64,000 nt of DNA. Source: JAFAXA01 sp963777325 (GTDB lineage Bacteria; Pseudomonadota; Alphaproteobacteria; Acetobacterales; Acetobacteraceae). The notes under the pieces are model-generated. The model was not told the origin of the DNA and did not search any database. It saw only the letters and a list, made by a program, of their open reading frames with translations. The stretch covers positions 444,257 to 508,256 of the forward strand of contig CAVZQE010000020.1 of the NCBI GenBank assembly GCA_963777325.1, read 5' to 3'. Position numbers and translations under genes: made by a program. Positions 25,184 through 34,095 of the stretch are shown one piece after another (positions within the stretch are counted from its first letter, which is position 1; each line of letters opens with the position of its first letter).

Positions 25184-26026
25184 ATGACCGATGAACCGGC
25201 GAAGTCGCCCCACACGGGTATCTTCATGCGCGGCAAGCGCGGCCTCGTCATGGGCATCGCCAATGACCGGTCGATCGCCTGGGGGATAGCCGCTTCATGC
25301 GCGGCACAGGGCGCGGAGCTCGCGTTCACCTTCCAGGGCGAAGCGCTGGAACGCCGCGTCCGGCCGCTGGCCGAAAGCGTCGGAAGCGGCCTTGTCTTTC
25401 CCTGCGACGTTGGCGACGGCTCAAGCATCGACGCCGCCTTCGCGGCGCTCGGACAGTACTGGGACCGGCTCGACTTCCTGGTCCACGCGATCGGCTTCGC
25501 GGACAAGGCCTATCTTCGGGGCCGGTATCTGGACACGCCCCGGGAGGTTTTTCTGCAGGCGCTCGATATTTCGGCCTTCTCCTTCACCGCCGTCTGCCAG
25601 CGGGCCGTGCCGATGATGCGCCCGGGAGGTTCGCTGCTGACGCTCTCGTATCTCGGGGCCGAGCGGGTTGTGCCGCACTACAATGTCATGGGCATCGCCA
25701 AGGCCGCTCTGGAAGCCTCCGTCCGCTATCTGGCCGCCGATCTGGGCGGGAGCGGTATCCGGGTGAACGCCATCAGCGCCGGCCCCATCAAAACGCTCGC
25801 CGCGAGCGGAATCGGCGATTTCCGCTACATCCTGCGCTGGAACCAGTTGAACGCTCCCATGGAGCGGAACGTCACGGTGCAGGATGTCGGCGGCGCGGGC
25901 TTGTATCTGCTTTCCGATCTCGCTTCCGGCGTCACCGGCGAGGTGCATCATGTCGATTGCGGCTACCATATCGTTGGCATGAAAAATCCCGCCGCCCCGG
26001 ACATCGCCACCGTGACCGACAGCTGA
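25184..26026 (+). CDS. fabI: Enoyl-ACP reductase (NADH)
   Basis: A 280-residue short-chain dehydrogenase of type II fatty acid synthesis that reduces trans-2-enoyl-ACP. It has the atypical FabI nucleotide motif GIANDRSIAWGIA, the DISAFSFTAVC segment, and the catalytic Tyr/Lys arrangement SYLGAERVVPHYNVMGIAKA (Y-x6-K). RVNAISAGPIKTLAASGI is the mobile substrate loop. The pdxH/fabI/aroC arrangement is common in alphaproteobacteria. aroC starts 12 bases after its stop. Confidence 0.96.
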   Translation: MTDEPAKSPHTGIFMRGKRGLVMGIANDRSIAWGIAASCAAQGAELAFTFQGEALERRVRPLAESVGSGLVFPCDVGDGSSIDAAFAALGQYWDRLDFLVHAIGFADKAYLRGRYLDTPREVFLQALDISAFSFTAVCQRAVPMMRPGGSLLTLSYLGAERVVPHYNVMGIAKAALEASVRYLAADLGGSGIRVNAISAGPIKTLAASGIGDFRYILRWNQLNAPMERNVTVQDVGGAGLYLLSDLASGVTGEVHHVDCGYHIVGMKNPAAPDIATVTDS

Positions 26027-26038
26027 CACCCTCTCGCC

Positions 26039-27142
26039 ATGTCCCACAACACTTTCGGCCACCTGTTCCGTGTGACCACGTGGGGCGAAAGTCACGGCCC
26101 CGCCATCGGCTGCGTCGTCGATGGCTGCCCCCCTCGCCTGCCTTTGACGGAAGCCGACATCCAGCCCTGGCTCGACCGTCGCCGGCCCGGCCAGTCGCGC
26201 TTTACGACCCAGAGACAGGAGCCCGATCAGGTCCGCATCCTTTCGGGCGTGTTCGAGGGCGTGACAACCGGGACGCCGATCGCGCTCGTCATCGACAATG
26301 TCGACCAGCGCACCAAGGATTACGGCGACATCGCCGCCCGCTTCCGCCCCGGCCACGCCGACCTGACATACGAGCTGAAATATGGCGTCCGGGACTATCG
26401 CGGCGGCGGCCGCAGCTCGGCGCGGGAGACGGCGATGCGGGTCGCCGCCGGCGCGATCGCGAGACGGGTGCTCGGCAACGGCCTCCGGATACGCGGCGCG
26501 CTGGTGCAGATCGGTTCCCGAAGGATCGACCGTTCGCGCTGGGACTGGGCAGCCCTCGGCGACAATCCTTTCTTCTGCCCCGATCCTGTCGCCGCGACCG
26601 AATGGGAAACATATCTCGGCGACGTGCGGAAGGCCGGGTCGTCGGTCGGCGCGGTGATCGAGGTCGTGGCGGAAGGGGTGCCGCCCGGGCTGGGAGCGCC
26701 GGTCTACGCCAAGCTCGACGCCGATCTCGCATCCGCTCTGATGGGGATCAATGCCGTGAAAGGCGTCGAGATTGGCGACGGCTTCGCGGCGGCCGCCTGG
26801 AGCGGCGAGGAGAACGCGGACGAGATGCGCATGCATGACGGCGTCGTGTCGTTCGGCTCCAATCACGCGGGCGGCGTCCTTGGCGGCATTTCGACAGGAC
26901 AGCCCGTGGTCGCCCGGTTCGCGGTCAAGCCGACCAGTTCGATCCTGACGCCGCGAAAATCGGTGGATCGCCTGGGGACTGACGTCGAGGTCGCAACGAG
27001 GGGACGCCACGACCCTTGCGTCGGCATCCGCGCCGTTCCGGTCGGGGAGGCGATGGTCGCCTGCGTGCTCGCCGACCACCTGCTGCGCCACCGGGCGCAG
27101 AACCCTGACGCGCCCGAGACGGCCAGGTTGCCGCGCAACTAG
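26039..27142 (+). CDS. aroC: Chorismate synthase
   Basis: A 367-residue FMN-dependent enzyme catalysing the last shikimate-pathway step, EPSP to chorismate. It has all three family signatures: GHLFRVTTWGESHGPAIGCV at the N-terminus, YRGGGRSSARETAMRVAAGA with the catalytic region, and RHDPCVGIRAVPVGEAMVAC at the end. The conserved His of GESHG is present. Likely co-transcribed with fabI. Confidence 0.97.
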   Translation: MSHNTFGHLFRVTTWGESHGPAIGCVVDGCPPRLPLTEADIQPWLDRRRPGQSRFTTQRQEPDQVRILSGVFEGVTTGTPIALVIDNVDQRTKDYGDIAARFRPGHADLTYELKYGVRDYRGGGRSSARETAMRVAAGAIARRVLGNGLRIRGALVQIGSRRIDRSRWDWAALGDNPFFCPDPVAATEWETYLGDVRKAGSSVGAVIEVVAEGVPPGLGAPVYAKLDADLASALMGINAVKGVEIGDGFAAAAWSGEENADEMRMHDGVVSFGSNHAGGVLGGISTGQPVVARFAVKPTSSILTPRKSVDRLGTDVEVATRGRHDPCVGIRAVPVGEAMVACVLADHLLRHRAQNPDAPETARLPRN

Positions 27143-27230
27143 GCGCCTGCTGGAAAGCAATCGCCGGAACACCTCCGGTTTCACAAACCATTGACTATTC
27201 GTCCGGCTCCCGCACGGAGAGAATGGCAAC

Positions 27231-28445
27231 ATGGAACCTGATCCATCGACGTTCGATCTGGCAGCCCTCGATGCGTTTGTCGCGCTTGTGGGAGAGGCGC
27301 GGTGGCGCAAGCGCATCGCTGAGATCAGCCGCGTTGCCGATAGGGGACCGCGAGCGAGCAAGGCCATCCTGCAGCGGCACGCAACCGAGCTTGCGATCGA
27401 GCGGCTGCGCCGACGGCTAAACCGGGAACCGACGGCCCCCGAACGGCGCGTAGCGGTCCTCGCGGCCGAGGCTGCCCGGCTCGCCGAAACGCTGCACCCG
27501 GAAGGACGGGACCGGCTGCTCGATCGCTTGAATGAATCGACCCGGGACCAGGCGACCCTTATTCCGCTTCTGCACGTGCTCCGGACGGCGGCGGTCCAGC
27601 GTGCCAGAGGCTTCGAGGTGCTGTTTGCCGGACTGGAGGACGGGGCTTCCTTCGACTTGCTGCTTGTCCGGAATGGCGTCGAAGCCGAAGTCGTGTGCGA
27701 CGTCGTGTCCGCGGAGGACGGGCGGGGCGTTCACCGCGGCGCTTGGTTCCGCCTCGCGGATCGCATCGATCCGGATCTGCAGACCTGGCTTTCGGCCCAT
27801 CCCGGCCGCTACCTCCTCAAAATGACGCTGCCCCTGGGCTTGCAGGGCGATGTTCATGGTTCCGACGACGAAGGGGATGGCCTCGCGCGGCTGCACGACC
27901 GCATCCGTGCAATGCTTGCCGACCGGCAGCGCCTCGCACAGGATCCAGCTTGCGTGCTCCGTCTCGACCCGCTCCTGCTTGCCGCGGCGCAGGCCGATGA
28001 ACTCGGGCTCGTGTCCTCGCTGCGCCGTGAGTTCGGGCCGGAGGCGCATTTGTCTGTCACCGCCGGCGGGGACGGCATCTTCGTCATGGCCGCGCGGGCG
28101 GGCCGCGAGAACGAAGTGGCGGCGGCGATCAAGAAGCGAATGGCGGTCGTCGCTCCGGCCCGGTTGAGCGGGACGCGGCCGGGCATCCTCGCCATGTTCA
28201 TCGACGATACGGACCGGGCCGAATGGCAAGGCCTGCGGGAGCGCTTGGACCTGGAGGGAGAAGCCAGGCAATTCCTGACTCTGTCCGAAGCGCGCTCGGT
28301 GGTCGCGGTGAGCTATACGTCGCGACTGGAGCTCTTCGGCGTTTCGATCGACACTGCGGAAACGGCGGATTTGCGCTTCCGCAATCCGTCCCACCCGGCC
28401 GCGAAAACTGTTGCGCTGGCCCCTGCCGTCCTGTCCTCGACGTAA
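27231..28445 (+). CDS. Hypothetical protein, 404 residues
   Basis: I do not recognise the family. The ATG at 27231 has GGAGA 10 bases upstream. The protein is soluble, with no signal or membrane segment. Residues 1-100 are Arg/Ala/Glu-rich and helical. The middle (about 120-190) has FEVLFAGLEDGASFDLLLVR and NGVEAEVVCDVVSAEDGRG, an alternating pattern that resembles the core of PD-(D/E)xK-like nuclease folds (Asp, then E-x-V-C-D), though catalytic residues are not certain. The C-terminal third includes LSGTRPGILAMFIDD. Normal codon use for the window, so a resident gene. A diverged nuclease-fold protein is possible but unproven. Confidence 0.6.
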   Translation: MEPDPSTFDLAALDAFVALVGEARWRKRIAEISRVADRGPRASKAILQRHATELAIERLRRRLNREPTAPERRVAVLAAEAARLAETLHPEGRDRLLDRLNESTRDQATLIPLLHVLRTAAVQRARGFEVLFAGLEDGASFDLLLVRNGVEAEVVCDVVSAEDGRGVHRGAWFRLADRIDPDLQTWLSAHPGRYLLKMTLPLGLQGDVHGSDDEGDGLARLHDRIRAMLADRQRLAQDPACVLRLDPLLLAAAQADELGLVSSLRREFGPEAHLSVTAGGDGIFVMAARAGRENEVAAAIKKRMAVVAPARLSGTRPGILAMFIDDTDRAEWQGLRERLDLEGEARQFLTLSEARSVVAVSYTSRLELFGVSIDTAETADLRFRNPSHPAAKTVALAPAVLSST

Positions 28446-28550
28446 TCCCTGCCCTTCGCTCGTAAGCCAATGATTTCCAGACCAGAAACTCCTATAAGAG
28501 ATCCACGTTTTTGCACCTGCGATATTGCAACACACAAATTGGAGCCGGAA

Positions 28551-28757
28551 ATGTCGGACGGGGATTACGCGAGGAAACTCGACGAGCTCGAGCGTCTGCT
28601 GAACGATCCCGACGTTCCCATGGAGCCTGGTCTGGTGTGGTCGCTGCTGGATGAGATCAGCGAGGCCAGCGTCTACCCCGACACCCTCAGCGGAGGGTCT
28701 GCAGCGCAGGCATCCGCTCAAGGGAGCGGTCATGACGGAACAGCAGCACCACGATGA
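28551..28757 (+). CDS. Small acidic protein, 68 residues, unknown function
   Basis: The ATG at 28551 has GGAG six bases before it. Residues 1-47 are helical and acidic with a regular pattern (YARKLDELERLLNDPDVPME, then PGLVWSLLDEISEA), suggesting a conserved small helical domain. The last 20 residues are low-complexity and overlap the 3' end of the opposite MFS gene by 71 bases, so the true C-terminus may be recently extended. Confidence 0.5.
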   Translation: MSDGDYARKLDELERLLNDPDVPMEPGLVWSLLDEISEASVYPDTLSGGSAAQASAQGSGHDGTAAPR

Positions 28758-30010
28758 GGCCGACCGTCGCGGAGGCTGCGATCGCTAGCAGCCCGCTCAT
28801 GAAGCTCCCTGTATAGTCTTTCAGCCACCCCATCGCGAACGGGCCAAGAAAGCCCGCCAGATTGCCGATAGCGTTGATTATCGCGATTCCCGCCGCCGCC
28901 CCGGACCCGGAGAGAAAGGCCGTCGGCAACGTCCAGAAGACGGGGAGCGCCCCGAAGACGCCGATCGATGCGACACATAGAAAGAGCATTTTGACCGCCG
29001 GAGCCTCCACGATCGCCGCGATCGCGATCCCGATTGCAGCCGCGGCCAGGGCCAGCGCCATGTGACCCTTCCGCTCCACGTGACGGTCTGAGCTGCGCGA
29101 GAAGGCGATCATGGCGGCCGTCCCGAGCAGATAGGGGATCGCGGCGACCCAGCCCGTCTCCCGATCAGTCAGGCCGAACCCCTTGACGATCGTCGGCAGG
29201 AAAAAGCCGACGCCATACAGGCCCGCGACAGTGCCGAAATAAATGACCGCAAGAGCCAGCACGCGGGGATTGGTCAGGCTCTGGCCGATCGTCAGGTACT
29301 GCGCCCGCTGCCGCTGCGCCTTTTCCTGCTCCACCGTGGCGCTGATCCAGTTCCGCTCTTCGTCGTCGAGCCAGTTCGCGTCGGCCGGCCGGTCGGTCAT
29401 GAAGCCGATCACGGCGAAGGCGAGAATAACCGCCGGTACGGCCTCAAGGATGAACAGCCATTGCCAGCCCGCGAGCCCCCACCCTTTCACGCCGAGCAGG
29501 TAACCCGAAATCGGCGATCCGATCAGGGACGAAAGCGGCACCGCGGCCATAAACAGCCCGACGATCCTCGCGCGATAAATGCCCGGAAACCAGAAGGTAA
29601 GATAAAGAATGATGCCGGGAAAGAATCCGGCTTCGGCGGCGCCCAGGAGCAACCGCAAGAAGTAGAAGGTGTAGACGCTGGACAGACCGGTCAGCTTCGC
29701 GATCTGCGGAATGAAGGCCATGGCGCCGGACAGTATGCCCCAGGTGAACATGATCCGCGCGATCCAGACGCGTGCGCCCAGCCGGTCGAGAGCGAGGTTG
29801 GACGGCACTTCAAAGGCGAAATAGCTCAGGAAGAATATCCCCGCGCCCAAGCCGAAGGCCGTTTCGGAGATCCCTAGGGCCTGAACTCATTTCGAGCTTG
29901 GCAAACCCGACATTGACCCGATCCAGATAGGCCGCAAGGTAGCAGAGCACGAGCAGCGGAACGAGCCGCCACGTCAACTTTGCGATTGTGCGCTTCTCGA
30001 TCGCGTGCAT
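28687..30010 (-). pseudogene. MFS transporter (anion:cation symporter group), single frameshift
   Basis: From ATG 30010 the N-terminus reads MHAIEKRTIAKLTWRLVPLL, then LCYLAAYLDRVNVGFAKLEM, the classic first helix of the ACS family (phthalate/tartrate/glucarate-type carriers). The frame is lost at GGCCCTAGGG (about 29876-29881). Removing one C restores GLGISETAFGLGAGIFFLSY and a normal 12-helix carrier to the stop at 28687. All later motifs look intact, so this is either a very recent mutation or a sequencing error. If functional, it would import an organic acid by proton symport. Confidence 0.82.
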
Positions 30011-30157
30011 GGCAGCAGCCTCCCAGCCACTCTGGTCCGTGGCAATCGACCCGAGCCTTAGCCGCCCTTGCTGCATCTTTCCAGGACCGGCGGTCGGCTC
30101 GCGGGCAGGCTGAACGGGAAGATGGCCGCCATGCATTCTTCGCCGCAACCACTCAGA

Positions 30158-30184
30158 GGGATGAGCGTTCGGCCCGCTCATCCC
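30158..30184 (+). promoter_or_regulatory. Perfect 10-bp stem-loop in the lipoprotein gene leader
   Basis: GGGATGAGCG (30158-30167) and CGCTCATCCC (30175-30184) are perfect inverted repeats around the loop TTCGGCC. The hairpin ends 6 bases before the GGAGA ribosome binding site and 17 bases before the ATG at 30202. It is either an operator or an RNA structure affecting translation or stability. No T-run follows, so it is unlikely to be a terminator. Confidence 0.55.
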
Positions 30185-30201
30185 ACGTTTGGAGACAGTT
30201 G

Positions 30202-30399
30202 ATGAGGCCACCGATTGCCCGAGCCCTTCTCGCCGCCATCGTCGTTACGCTCAGCTTGGCGGCATGCAACGAGGGGCCGGCCGAGCGTACCGGCAAGAAG
30301 ATCGACAATGCAGGCCAGAGCCTGCGGGACGCCGTCAATCCGCCCTCGGGGCCGGCCCAAAGCCTTGGACGCTCCATCGATCGCGCGACCGGTCAGTGA
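30202..30399 (+). CDS. Small lipoprotein, 65 residues
   Basis: The ATG at 30202 has GGAGA six bases upstream. Residues 1-22 are a lipoprotein signal (RALLAAIVVTLSLAAC) with lipobox LAAC and Cys at 22. The 43-residue mature part is charged and Gly/Ser-rich (GPAERTGKKIDNAGQSLRDA), similar in style to entericidin-like or CsbD-like stress proteins. It faces a CsbD gene, ending 52 bases from that gene's stop. Function unknown; probably a stress-induced envelope component. Confidence 0.75.
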   Translation: MRPPIARALLAAIVVTLSLAACNEGPAERTGKKIDNAGQSLRDAVNPPSGPAQSLGRSIDRATGQ

Positions 30400-30451
30400 C
30401 ACGAGAGGCGCCGCCAACGGAAGCGGCGCCTCTTCCTTGGTCCCTCGGAAC

Positions 30452-30628
30452 TTAGCTCTTGCGCTTCGCCGCATCCTTGGCGCCGCCGGCGGCATTCTGC
30501 ACCTTCCCAGCGCCCTTTTCGGCCTTGCCTTCAGCCTTGAGCTTGGTGTCGCCGGTCATCTTTCCGGCGGCCTCCTTCACGGAGCCTTTCGCCTGCTTGG
30601 CCGCGCCGGACACCCAATTCTTATCCAT
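30452..30628 (-). CDS. CsbD family stress protein
   Basis: A 58-residue, very hydrophilic Lys/Ala/Gly-rich protein starting at ATG 30628. The core GAAKQAKGSVKEAAGKMTGD and TKLKAEGKAEKGAGKVQNAA is the CsbD-like repeat pattern. CsbD proteins are commonly under general stress control; their molecular role is not known. GAAGGG-type purines precede the start. Confidence 0.85.
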   Translation of the reverse strand: MDKNWVSGAAKQAKGSVKEAAGKMTGDTKLKAEGKAEKGAGKVQNAAGGAKDAAKRKS

Positions 30629-30756
30629 GAGCCTTTCCCTTCTGAAATGATTGCTGTCTACAGCGCAACGGCACGCCCGACCCGCGGTTGCACGATGCCT
30701 CACGGAAAATCGAACAGCCCGGGCAGGGCGACCCGAGCAGCTCCGGCCGGTCTCGC

Positions 30757-31809
30757 TCAGTCCGACCGAGCGGCATCCCACCCCCAGTCGCACGCGGTCG
30801 AATCGGGAGTTGACGCCTGTAGGCAGCGCGCGAGGCGGGCCGTTGCGATCGCCGCACCCCGGGCGTTCAGGTGAGAGTAGCCGTCACCGAAGAAGCGGTC
30901 CGGCCAATGTGGCAGAAGCTCGGCCGCAACCGAGAATCCCGGGTATCGCGCCGCGTAGACCGCGAGGTAGGCCGCGAAGCCCGCCCGCACGCCGGGACTG
31001 GACGCCGCGAACGTTGCCTCGTTCACGGGCATGGCAACGAAACGCACCGGTATCCCTCGGTCCGCAGCGAGCGCCAACAGGCGATCGAAGTAGTGGTCCA
31101 GCACGGGGTCCGGGCGGAAATCGCTCATCCAGCCTTCCATCGCGACATCACTCGAGCCGTCGCTCGTCCCGAACTCGTACTGTCCCCTTGTTTGCAGCAC
31201 GGTCGCGAGTACGCGGCGATTGCCCGCGTAGCGGAGCGCCCCGCCCGCGTGCAGCAGGCTGTCCATGTACATGGCCGGAAAACACACCGCATACAGCCAC
31301 GACCGCAGCCCGTCCGGCGCCGCGCTGTGCAAGCGGTCGCTGAGCGCATGATCGCCGAGCCGCGCGGCGACACGGCTGACCTCGTCCACCTCCGAGCGTC
31401 CGAGCAGCCCGAACCGTACCGACCGCTCCCAAAACGTGTCCGCGTGCGTCAGGTGCTGCGCGTTGTAGGAGAGGATGACGCGACTTGGCGGGTGTGGGCA
31501 TCGCATGGCCCGCCGCAGCAGAAAATAGCCCTCGATGGGGCCGCCGCCGCCTATTGCGAGGTTTGCAGTCGGGACCGGCAGCTTGCTCGCGACGATGTCG
31601 GCAGCGGCGCGGGAGTCACCGATGACGACAATGCTTCCGAGATCGCAGGTCTGAAGCATGATGCGCTTGGCTAGGAAGGACGGATACTCCCGGTCGAAAA
31701 ACGCGAGCGGGGCAAGCGCGACCCAAGCCCACACGAGCGCCAGGGCGACCGCCATCGCCCCGACGCTCGCCTCGGCATAGCCTCGCGGAGAAAGAGAGTT
31801 CTGCGTCAC
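30757..31809 (-). CDS. SGNH-like membrane-anchored protein of an acyl-decoration operon (AlgJ/DltD-like)
   Basis: About 350 residues from GTG 31809, eight bases after the MBOAT stop. One N-terminal membrane helix (about 15-40) anchors a periplasmic domain. The domain begins with a block-I-like motif GSIVVIGDSRAAADIVAS (GDS nucleophile), followed by NLAIGGGGPIEGYFLL. The C-terminal catalytic pair looks like GDGYSHLNARGAAIATARL (D-x2-H). This is the arrangement of SGNH enzymes that finish O-acylation together with MBOAT proteins. The substrate is unknown. It is last of a five-gene set. Confidence 0.72.
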   Translation of the reverse strand: MTQNSLSPRGYAEASVGAMAVALALVWAWVALAPLAFFDREYPSFLAKRIMLQTCDLGSIVVIGDSRAAADIVASKLPVPTANLAIGGGGPIEGYFLLRRAMRCPHPPSRVILSYNAQHLTHADTFWERSVRFGLLGRSEVDEVSRVAARLGDHALSDRLHSAAPDGLRSWLYAVCFPAMYMDSLLHAGGALRYAGNRRVLATVLQTRGQYEFGTSDGSSDVAMEGWMSDFRPDPVLDHYFDRLLALAADRGIPVRFVAMPVNEATFAASSPGVRAGFAAYLAVYAARYPGFSVAAELLPHWPDRFFGDGYSHLNARGAAIATARLARCLQASTPDSTACDWGWDAARSD

Positions 31810-31816
31810 GTATTGC

Positions 31817-33352
31817 TCAGAACTGGAAATAGAGGAATTCGCTCGTGCCCCCGACGGTGAGCAAGGCGACCAGCGCCCCGAGCCCAAAGGCGATCGCGGA
31901 CGGCAGGCTCAAGCGCCACCGCAGCCAGGGCAGCGGCCCCGGTGCGATGCGGCCGAGAGCCGGCTGATAGAGCGCCATGATCTGCTGGGTGTTGGGCAAG
32001 AACCAGACAATGCCGTACAGGACGGCGAGGCAGGCCAGCTCGCGGGTCGCCTTGGCCGCCTCCGGAGCCGTCGCGGGCGAAGCGGCGAAACCGTGCAGTC
32101 CCAGCATCCCGGCAAGCATGTCGCCCGCGGCGGCGAGCGACGGCGCCCGGAAGAAGACGAAGGCGACGCAGGCGCAGAGATAGGTCAGCGCCACATACAG
32201 GATGTGCAGAAGCGGTCCATCCGCGCGGGCGTAGCGGCCGCCGAAAATCCGCCGAGCATGATTGGTCGCGATATACGCTCCGTGCAGCAAGCCGAAAACG
32301 AGATACTGCAAACCGCTGCCGTGCCATATCCCGGCCAGAGCCATCGTCATCATCGTCGGCAGCAGGAGCAGGCTTGAGAACCCTCCGGGCGTTGTAGTCG
32401 CCCTTCGCGAGCAGTCCTTTCCGCGAAGCGCGCGCCGGCGCGTCACCGCCATCGCCATCGGATTGAATAGGTAAAGCGTGATGTAGCGGGTCAGCGTCAT
32501 GTGGAAGCGCTGCCAGTAATCGATGATGCCGGTCGCCTTGTAAGGCGAGTTGAAGTTCAGCGGGAAACGGACATTGAACATGCGAGCCAGGCCGATCGCC
32601 ATGTCCGAGTAGCCGGAGAAGTCGAAATAAAGCTGCATCGAGTAGAGCAGCACGGCAATCCAGGAAGCGACGAAGCCGATGCCTTGCGCCTGACCGAAGC
32701 CCGCCTGCACCGAGGCGGAGAGTGGATCAGCCAGCAGAGTCTTCTTGAGCAGGCCGATGACGAAGATTGTCGCCCCGACACACAGATTCTGCCCGGACAA
32801 CCGGTACGTCGCGGGGTCCGCGAATTGCGGCATGATTTCGCGATTGTGCAGAATGGGTCCGGCAATCAGATGTGGGAAGAACGTCACGAACAGCACGTAG
32901 CTCAGCAAACCCCGGTCACGGGCGACGCCCTGCCGCACGTCCACGAGGTAGCCGATCTGGGTGAACGTGAAGAAGGATATGCCGAGCGGCAACACCGTCG
33001 CGGCGAACGGGAGATCGAGCACGCCCCACGCGCGAAGGCAGCCCAGCAACGAGGCGAGATATTTGAACCAGACGAGCAGGGCGAGGTTGGCTGCGATACC
33101 GCCGGCCAGGAGCCCGCTTTGCAAGCGCGGGCGCACGCTGGCGGCCGCAATCAGGTGACCGCAGGCGAAGTTGAACGCGATCGAGCCGAGCAGCAGCACG
33201 ACGAAGGGCGGGTTCCACCAGCCGTAGAAGCAGACGGACGCGAGCACGAGCCAGCACGCGGCGGTGGAGCGTCCGGCCAGGGCCGCGACATGGAATCCGA
33301 GCAGCGCCACCGGAAGGAACGCGAACAGGAAGGCGTAGGAGTTGAACAGCAT
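31817..33352 (-). CDS. MBOAT family O-acyltransferase (AlgI-like)
   Basis: A 511-residue polytopic enzyme starting MLFNSYAFLFAFLPVALLGF, the standard AlgI/DltB-type opening. Marks are CFYGWWNPPFVVLL, ISFFTFTQIGYLVDVRQGVA, FFPHLIAGPILHNREIMPQF and YFDFSGYSDMAIGLARMF. The two catalytic-region histidines are in LAGIWHGSGLQYLVFGLLHG. It moves an acyl group across the membrane onto an exported glycan. The neighbouring ACP suggests that the donor is acyl- or glyceryl-ACP. Confidence 0.93.
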   Translation of the reverse strand: MLFNSYAFLFAFLPVALLGFHVAALAGRSTAACWLVLASVCFYGWWNPPFVVLLLGSIAFNFACGHLIAAASVRPRLQSGLLAGGIAANLALLVWFKYLASLLGCLRAWGVLDLPFAATVLPLGISFFTFTQIGYLVDVRQGVARDRGLLSYVLFVTFFPHLIAGPILHNREIMPQFADPATYRLSGQNLCVGATIFVIGLLKKTLLADPLSASVQAGFGQAQGIGFVASWIAVLLYSMQLYFDFSGYSDMAIGLARMFNVRFPLNFNSPYKATGIIDYWQRFHMTLTRYITLYLFNPMAMAVTRRRALRGKDCSRRATTTPGGFSSLLLLPTMMTMALAGIWHGSGLQYLVFGLLHGAYIATNHARRIFGGRYARADGPLLHILYVALTYLCACVAFVFFRAPSLAAAGDMLAGMLGLHGFAASPATAPEAAKATRELACLAVLYGIVWFLPNTQQIMALYQPALGRIAPGPLPWLRWRLSLPSAIAFGLGALVALLTVGGTSEFLYFQF

Positions 33353-33380
33353 CGCCGCCGATCCGGGTTCGGTGGCCGGG

Positions 33381-33632
33381 TCAGGCGGCCTGCGGGAGCT
33401 TGGAGCGGATCAAGCGGGCCAGATCGCCGACGTTTCGCAACTCTTCCATCTCGGCGGTCCGGAACTTGATGCCGAAGTCGCGTTCGATCTCCACGACTAG
33501 AAAGATGTGATTCATCGAGTCCCACTCCGGCACGTCCTCCGCGGTCGTTGCCGGCGTCAGCAGGATAAAGTCGTTCCCAAGCGTCTCCTGGAATATGCGG
33601 TTCAGTCTGGGAATGAGCGCAGCATCGTCCAT
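33381..33632 (-). CDS. Acyl carrier protein of the glycan-decoration operon
   Basis: An 83-residue carrier. The 4'-phosphopantetheine site is Ser39 in EDVPEWDSMNHIFLVV, with helix II following. The preceding LGNDFILLTPATTAEDVPEW matches stand-alone ACPs that accompany FkbH proteins. It sits between the VOC gene and the MBOAT gene, with gaps of about 20-30 bases, all in one operon. It is probably dedicated to this pathway rather than to fatty acid synthesis. Confidence 0.9.
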   Translation of the reverse strand: MDDAALIPRLNRIFQETLGNDFILLTPATTAEDVPEWDSMNHIFLVVEIERDFGIKFRTAEMEELRNVGDLARLIRSKLPQAA

Positions 33633-33651
33633 CGGTCCGTCCTTGCCTGGA

Positions 33652-34095
33652 TTAGGAGAGTGCCGCCGGCCTGTCCGGCAGAAACGCGTGTCGGTGAGCG
33701 GGCGCCTCGATCAGCTCGATCATCAGACGGGCCGGCGAAACGAAGAACTGGATCGGGCGGCCGCCAAAGGCGACCCCTGGCTTGGCGGCCGACGCCGGCA
33801 CGAATTGCGTCTCCCGGAGCCGGGCGGCCTCGCGGGCCAGGTCGTCGACCAGATACGCCACGTGATTAAGGACGTTCACCCGCTCCTTCAGAGCGCGGGA
33901 AACGGGGCTCGCTGACGACCGGGGCGCGACGAGTTCATAGCACATGCCTGAAGCGCACTGTCCGAACTGGACGTAAACATCCTGCAAACGCTCTTCGATC
34001 TCGGCCGTCCAGCGGACTATTCCGACGGATTGACCGAGCAACTTGCGACCGGCGGCGAGGTCGGGAACCACGACCCCCAGATGATCGAAATTCAT
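33652..34095 (-). CDS. VOC superfamily protein (methylmalonyl-CoA epimerase/glyoxalase-like)
   Basis: A 147-residue protein starting at ATG 34095 in an ATGA overlap with the FkbH stop. It has the paired beta-alpha-beta3 pattern, with FDHLGVVVPDLAAGRKLLGQ first and VNVLNHVAYLVDDLAREAAR second, including both metal-site histidines (FDHLG, LNHVAY) and a Glu near the end (LMIELIE). The fold binds a metal and catalyses epimerisation or isomerisation. Its role in a glyceryl/acyl-ACP pathway is not established. Confidence 0.82.
   Translation of the reverse strand: MNFDHLGVVVPDLAAGRKLLGQSVGIVRWTAEIEERLQDVYVQFGQCASGMCYELVAPRSSASPVSRALKERVNVLNHVAYLVDDLAREAARLRETQFVPASAAKPGVAFGGRPIQFFVSPARLMIELIEAPAHRHAFLPDRPAALS

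Noticed and set aside
33381..33632. Fatty-acid-synthesis AcpP
   Set aside because: The phosphopantetheine site is WDSM rather than the DSLD/DSLE of AcpP, and the gene sits with FkbH and MBOAT genes.
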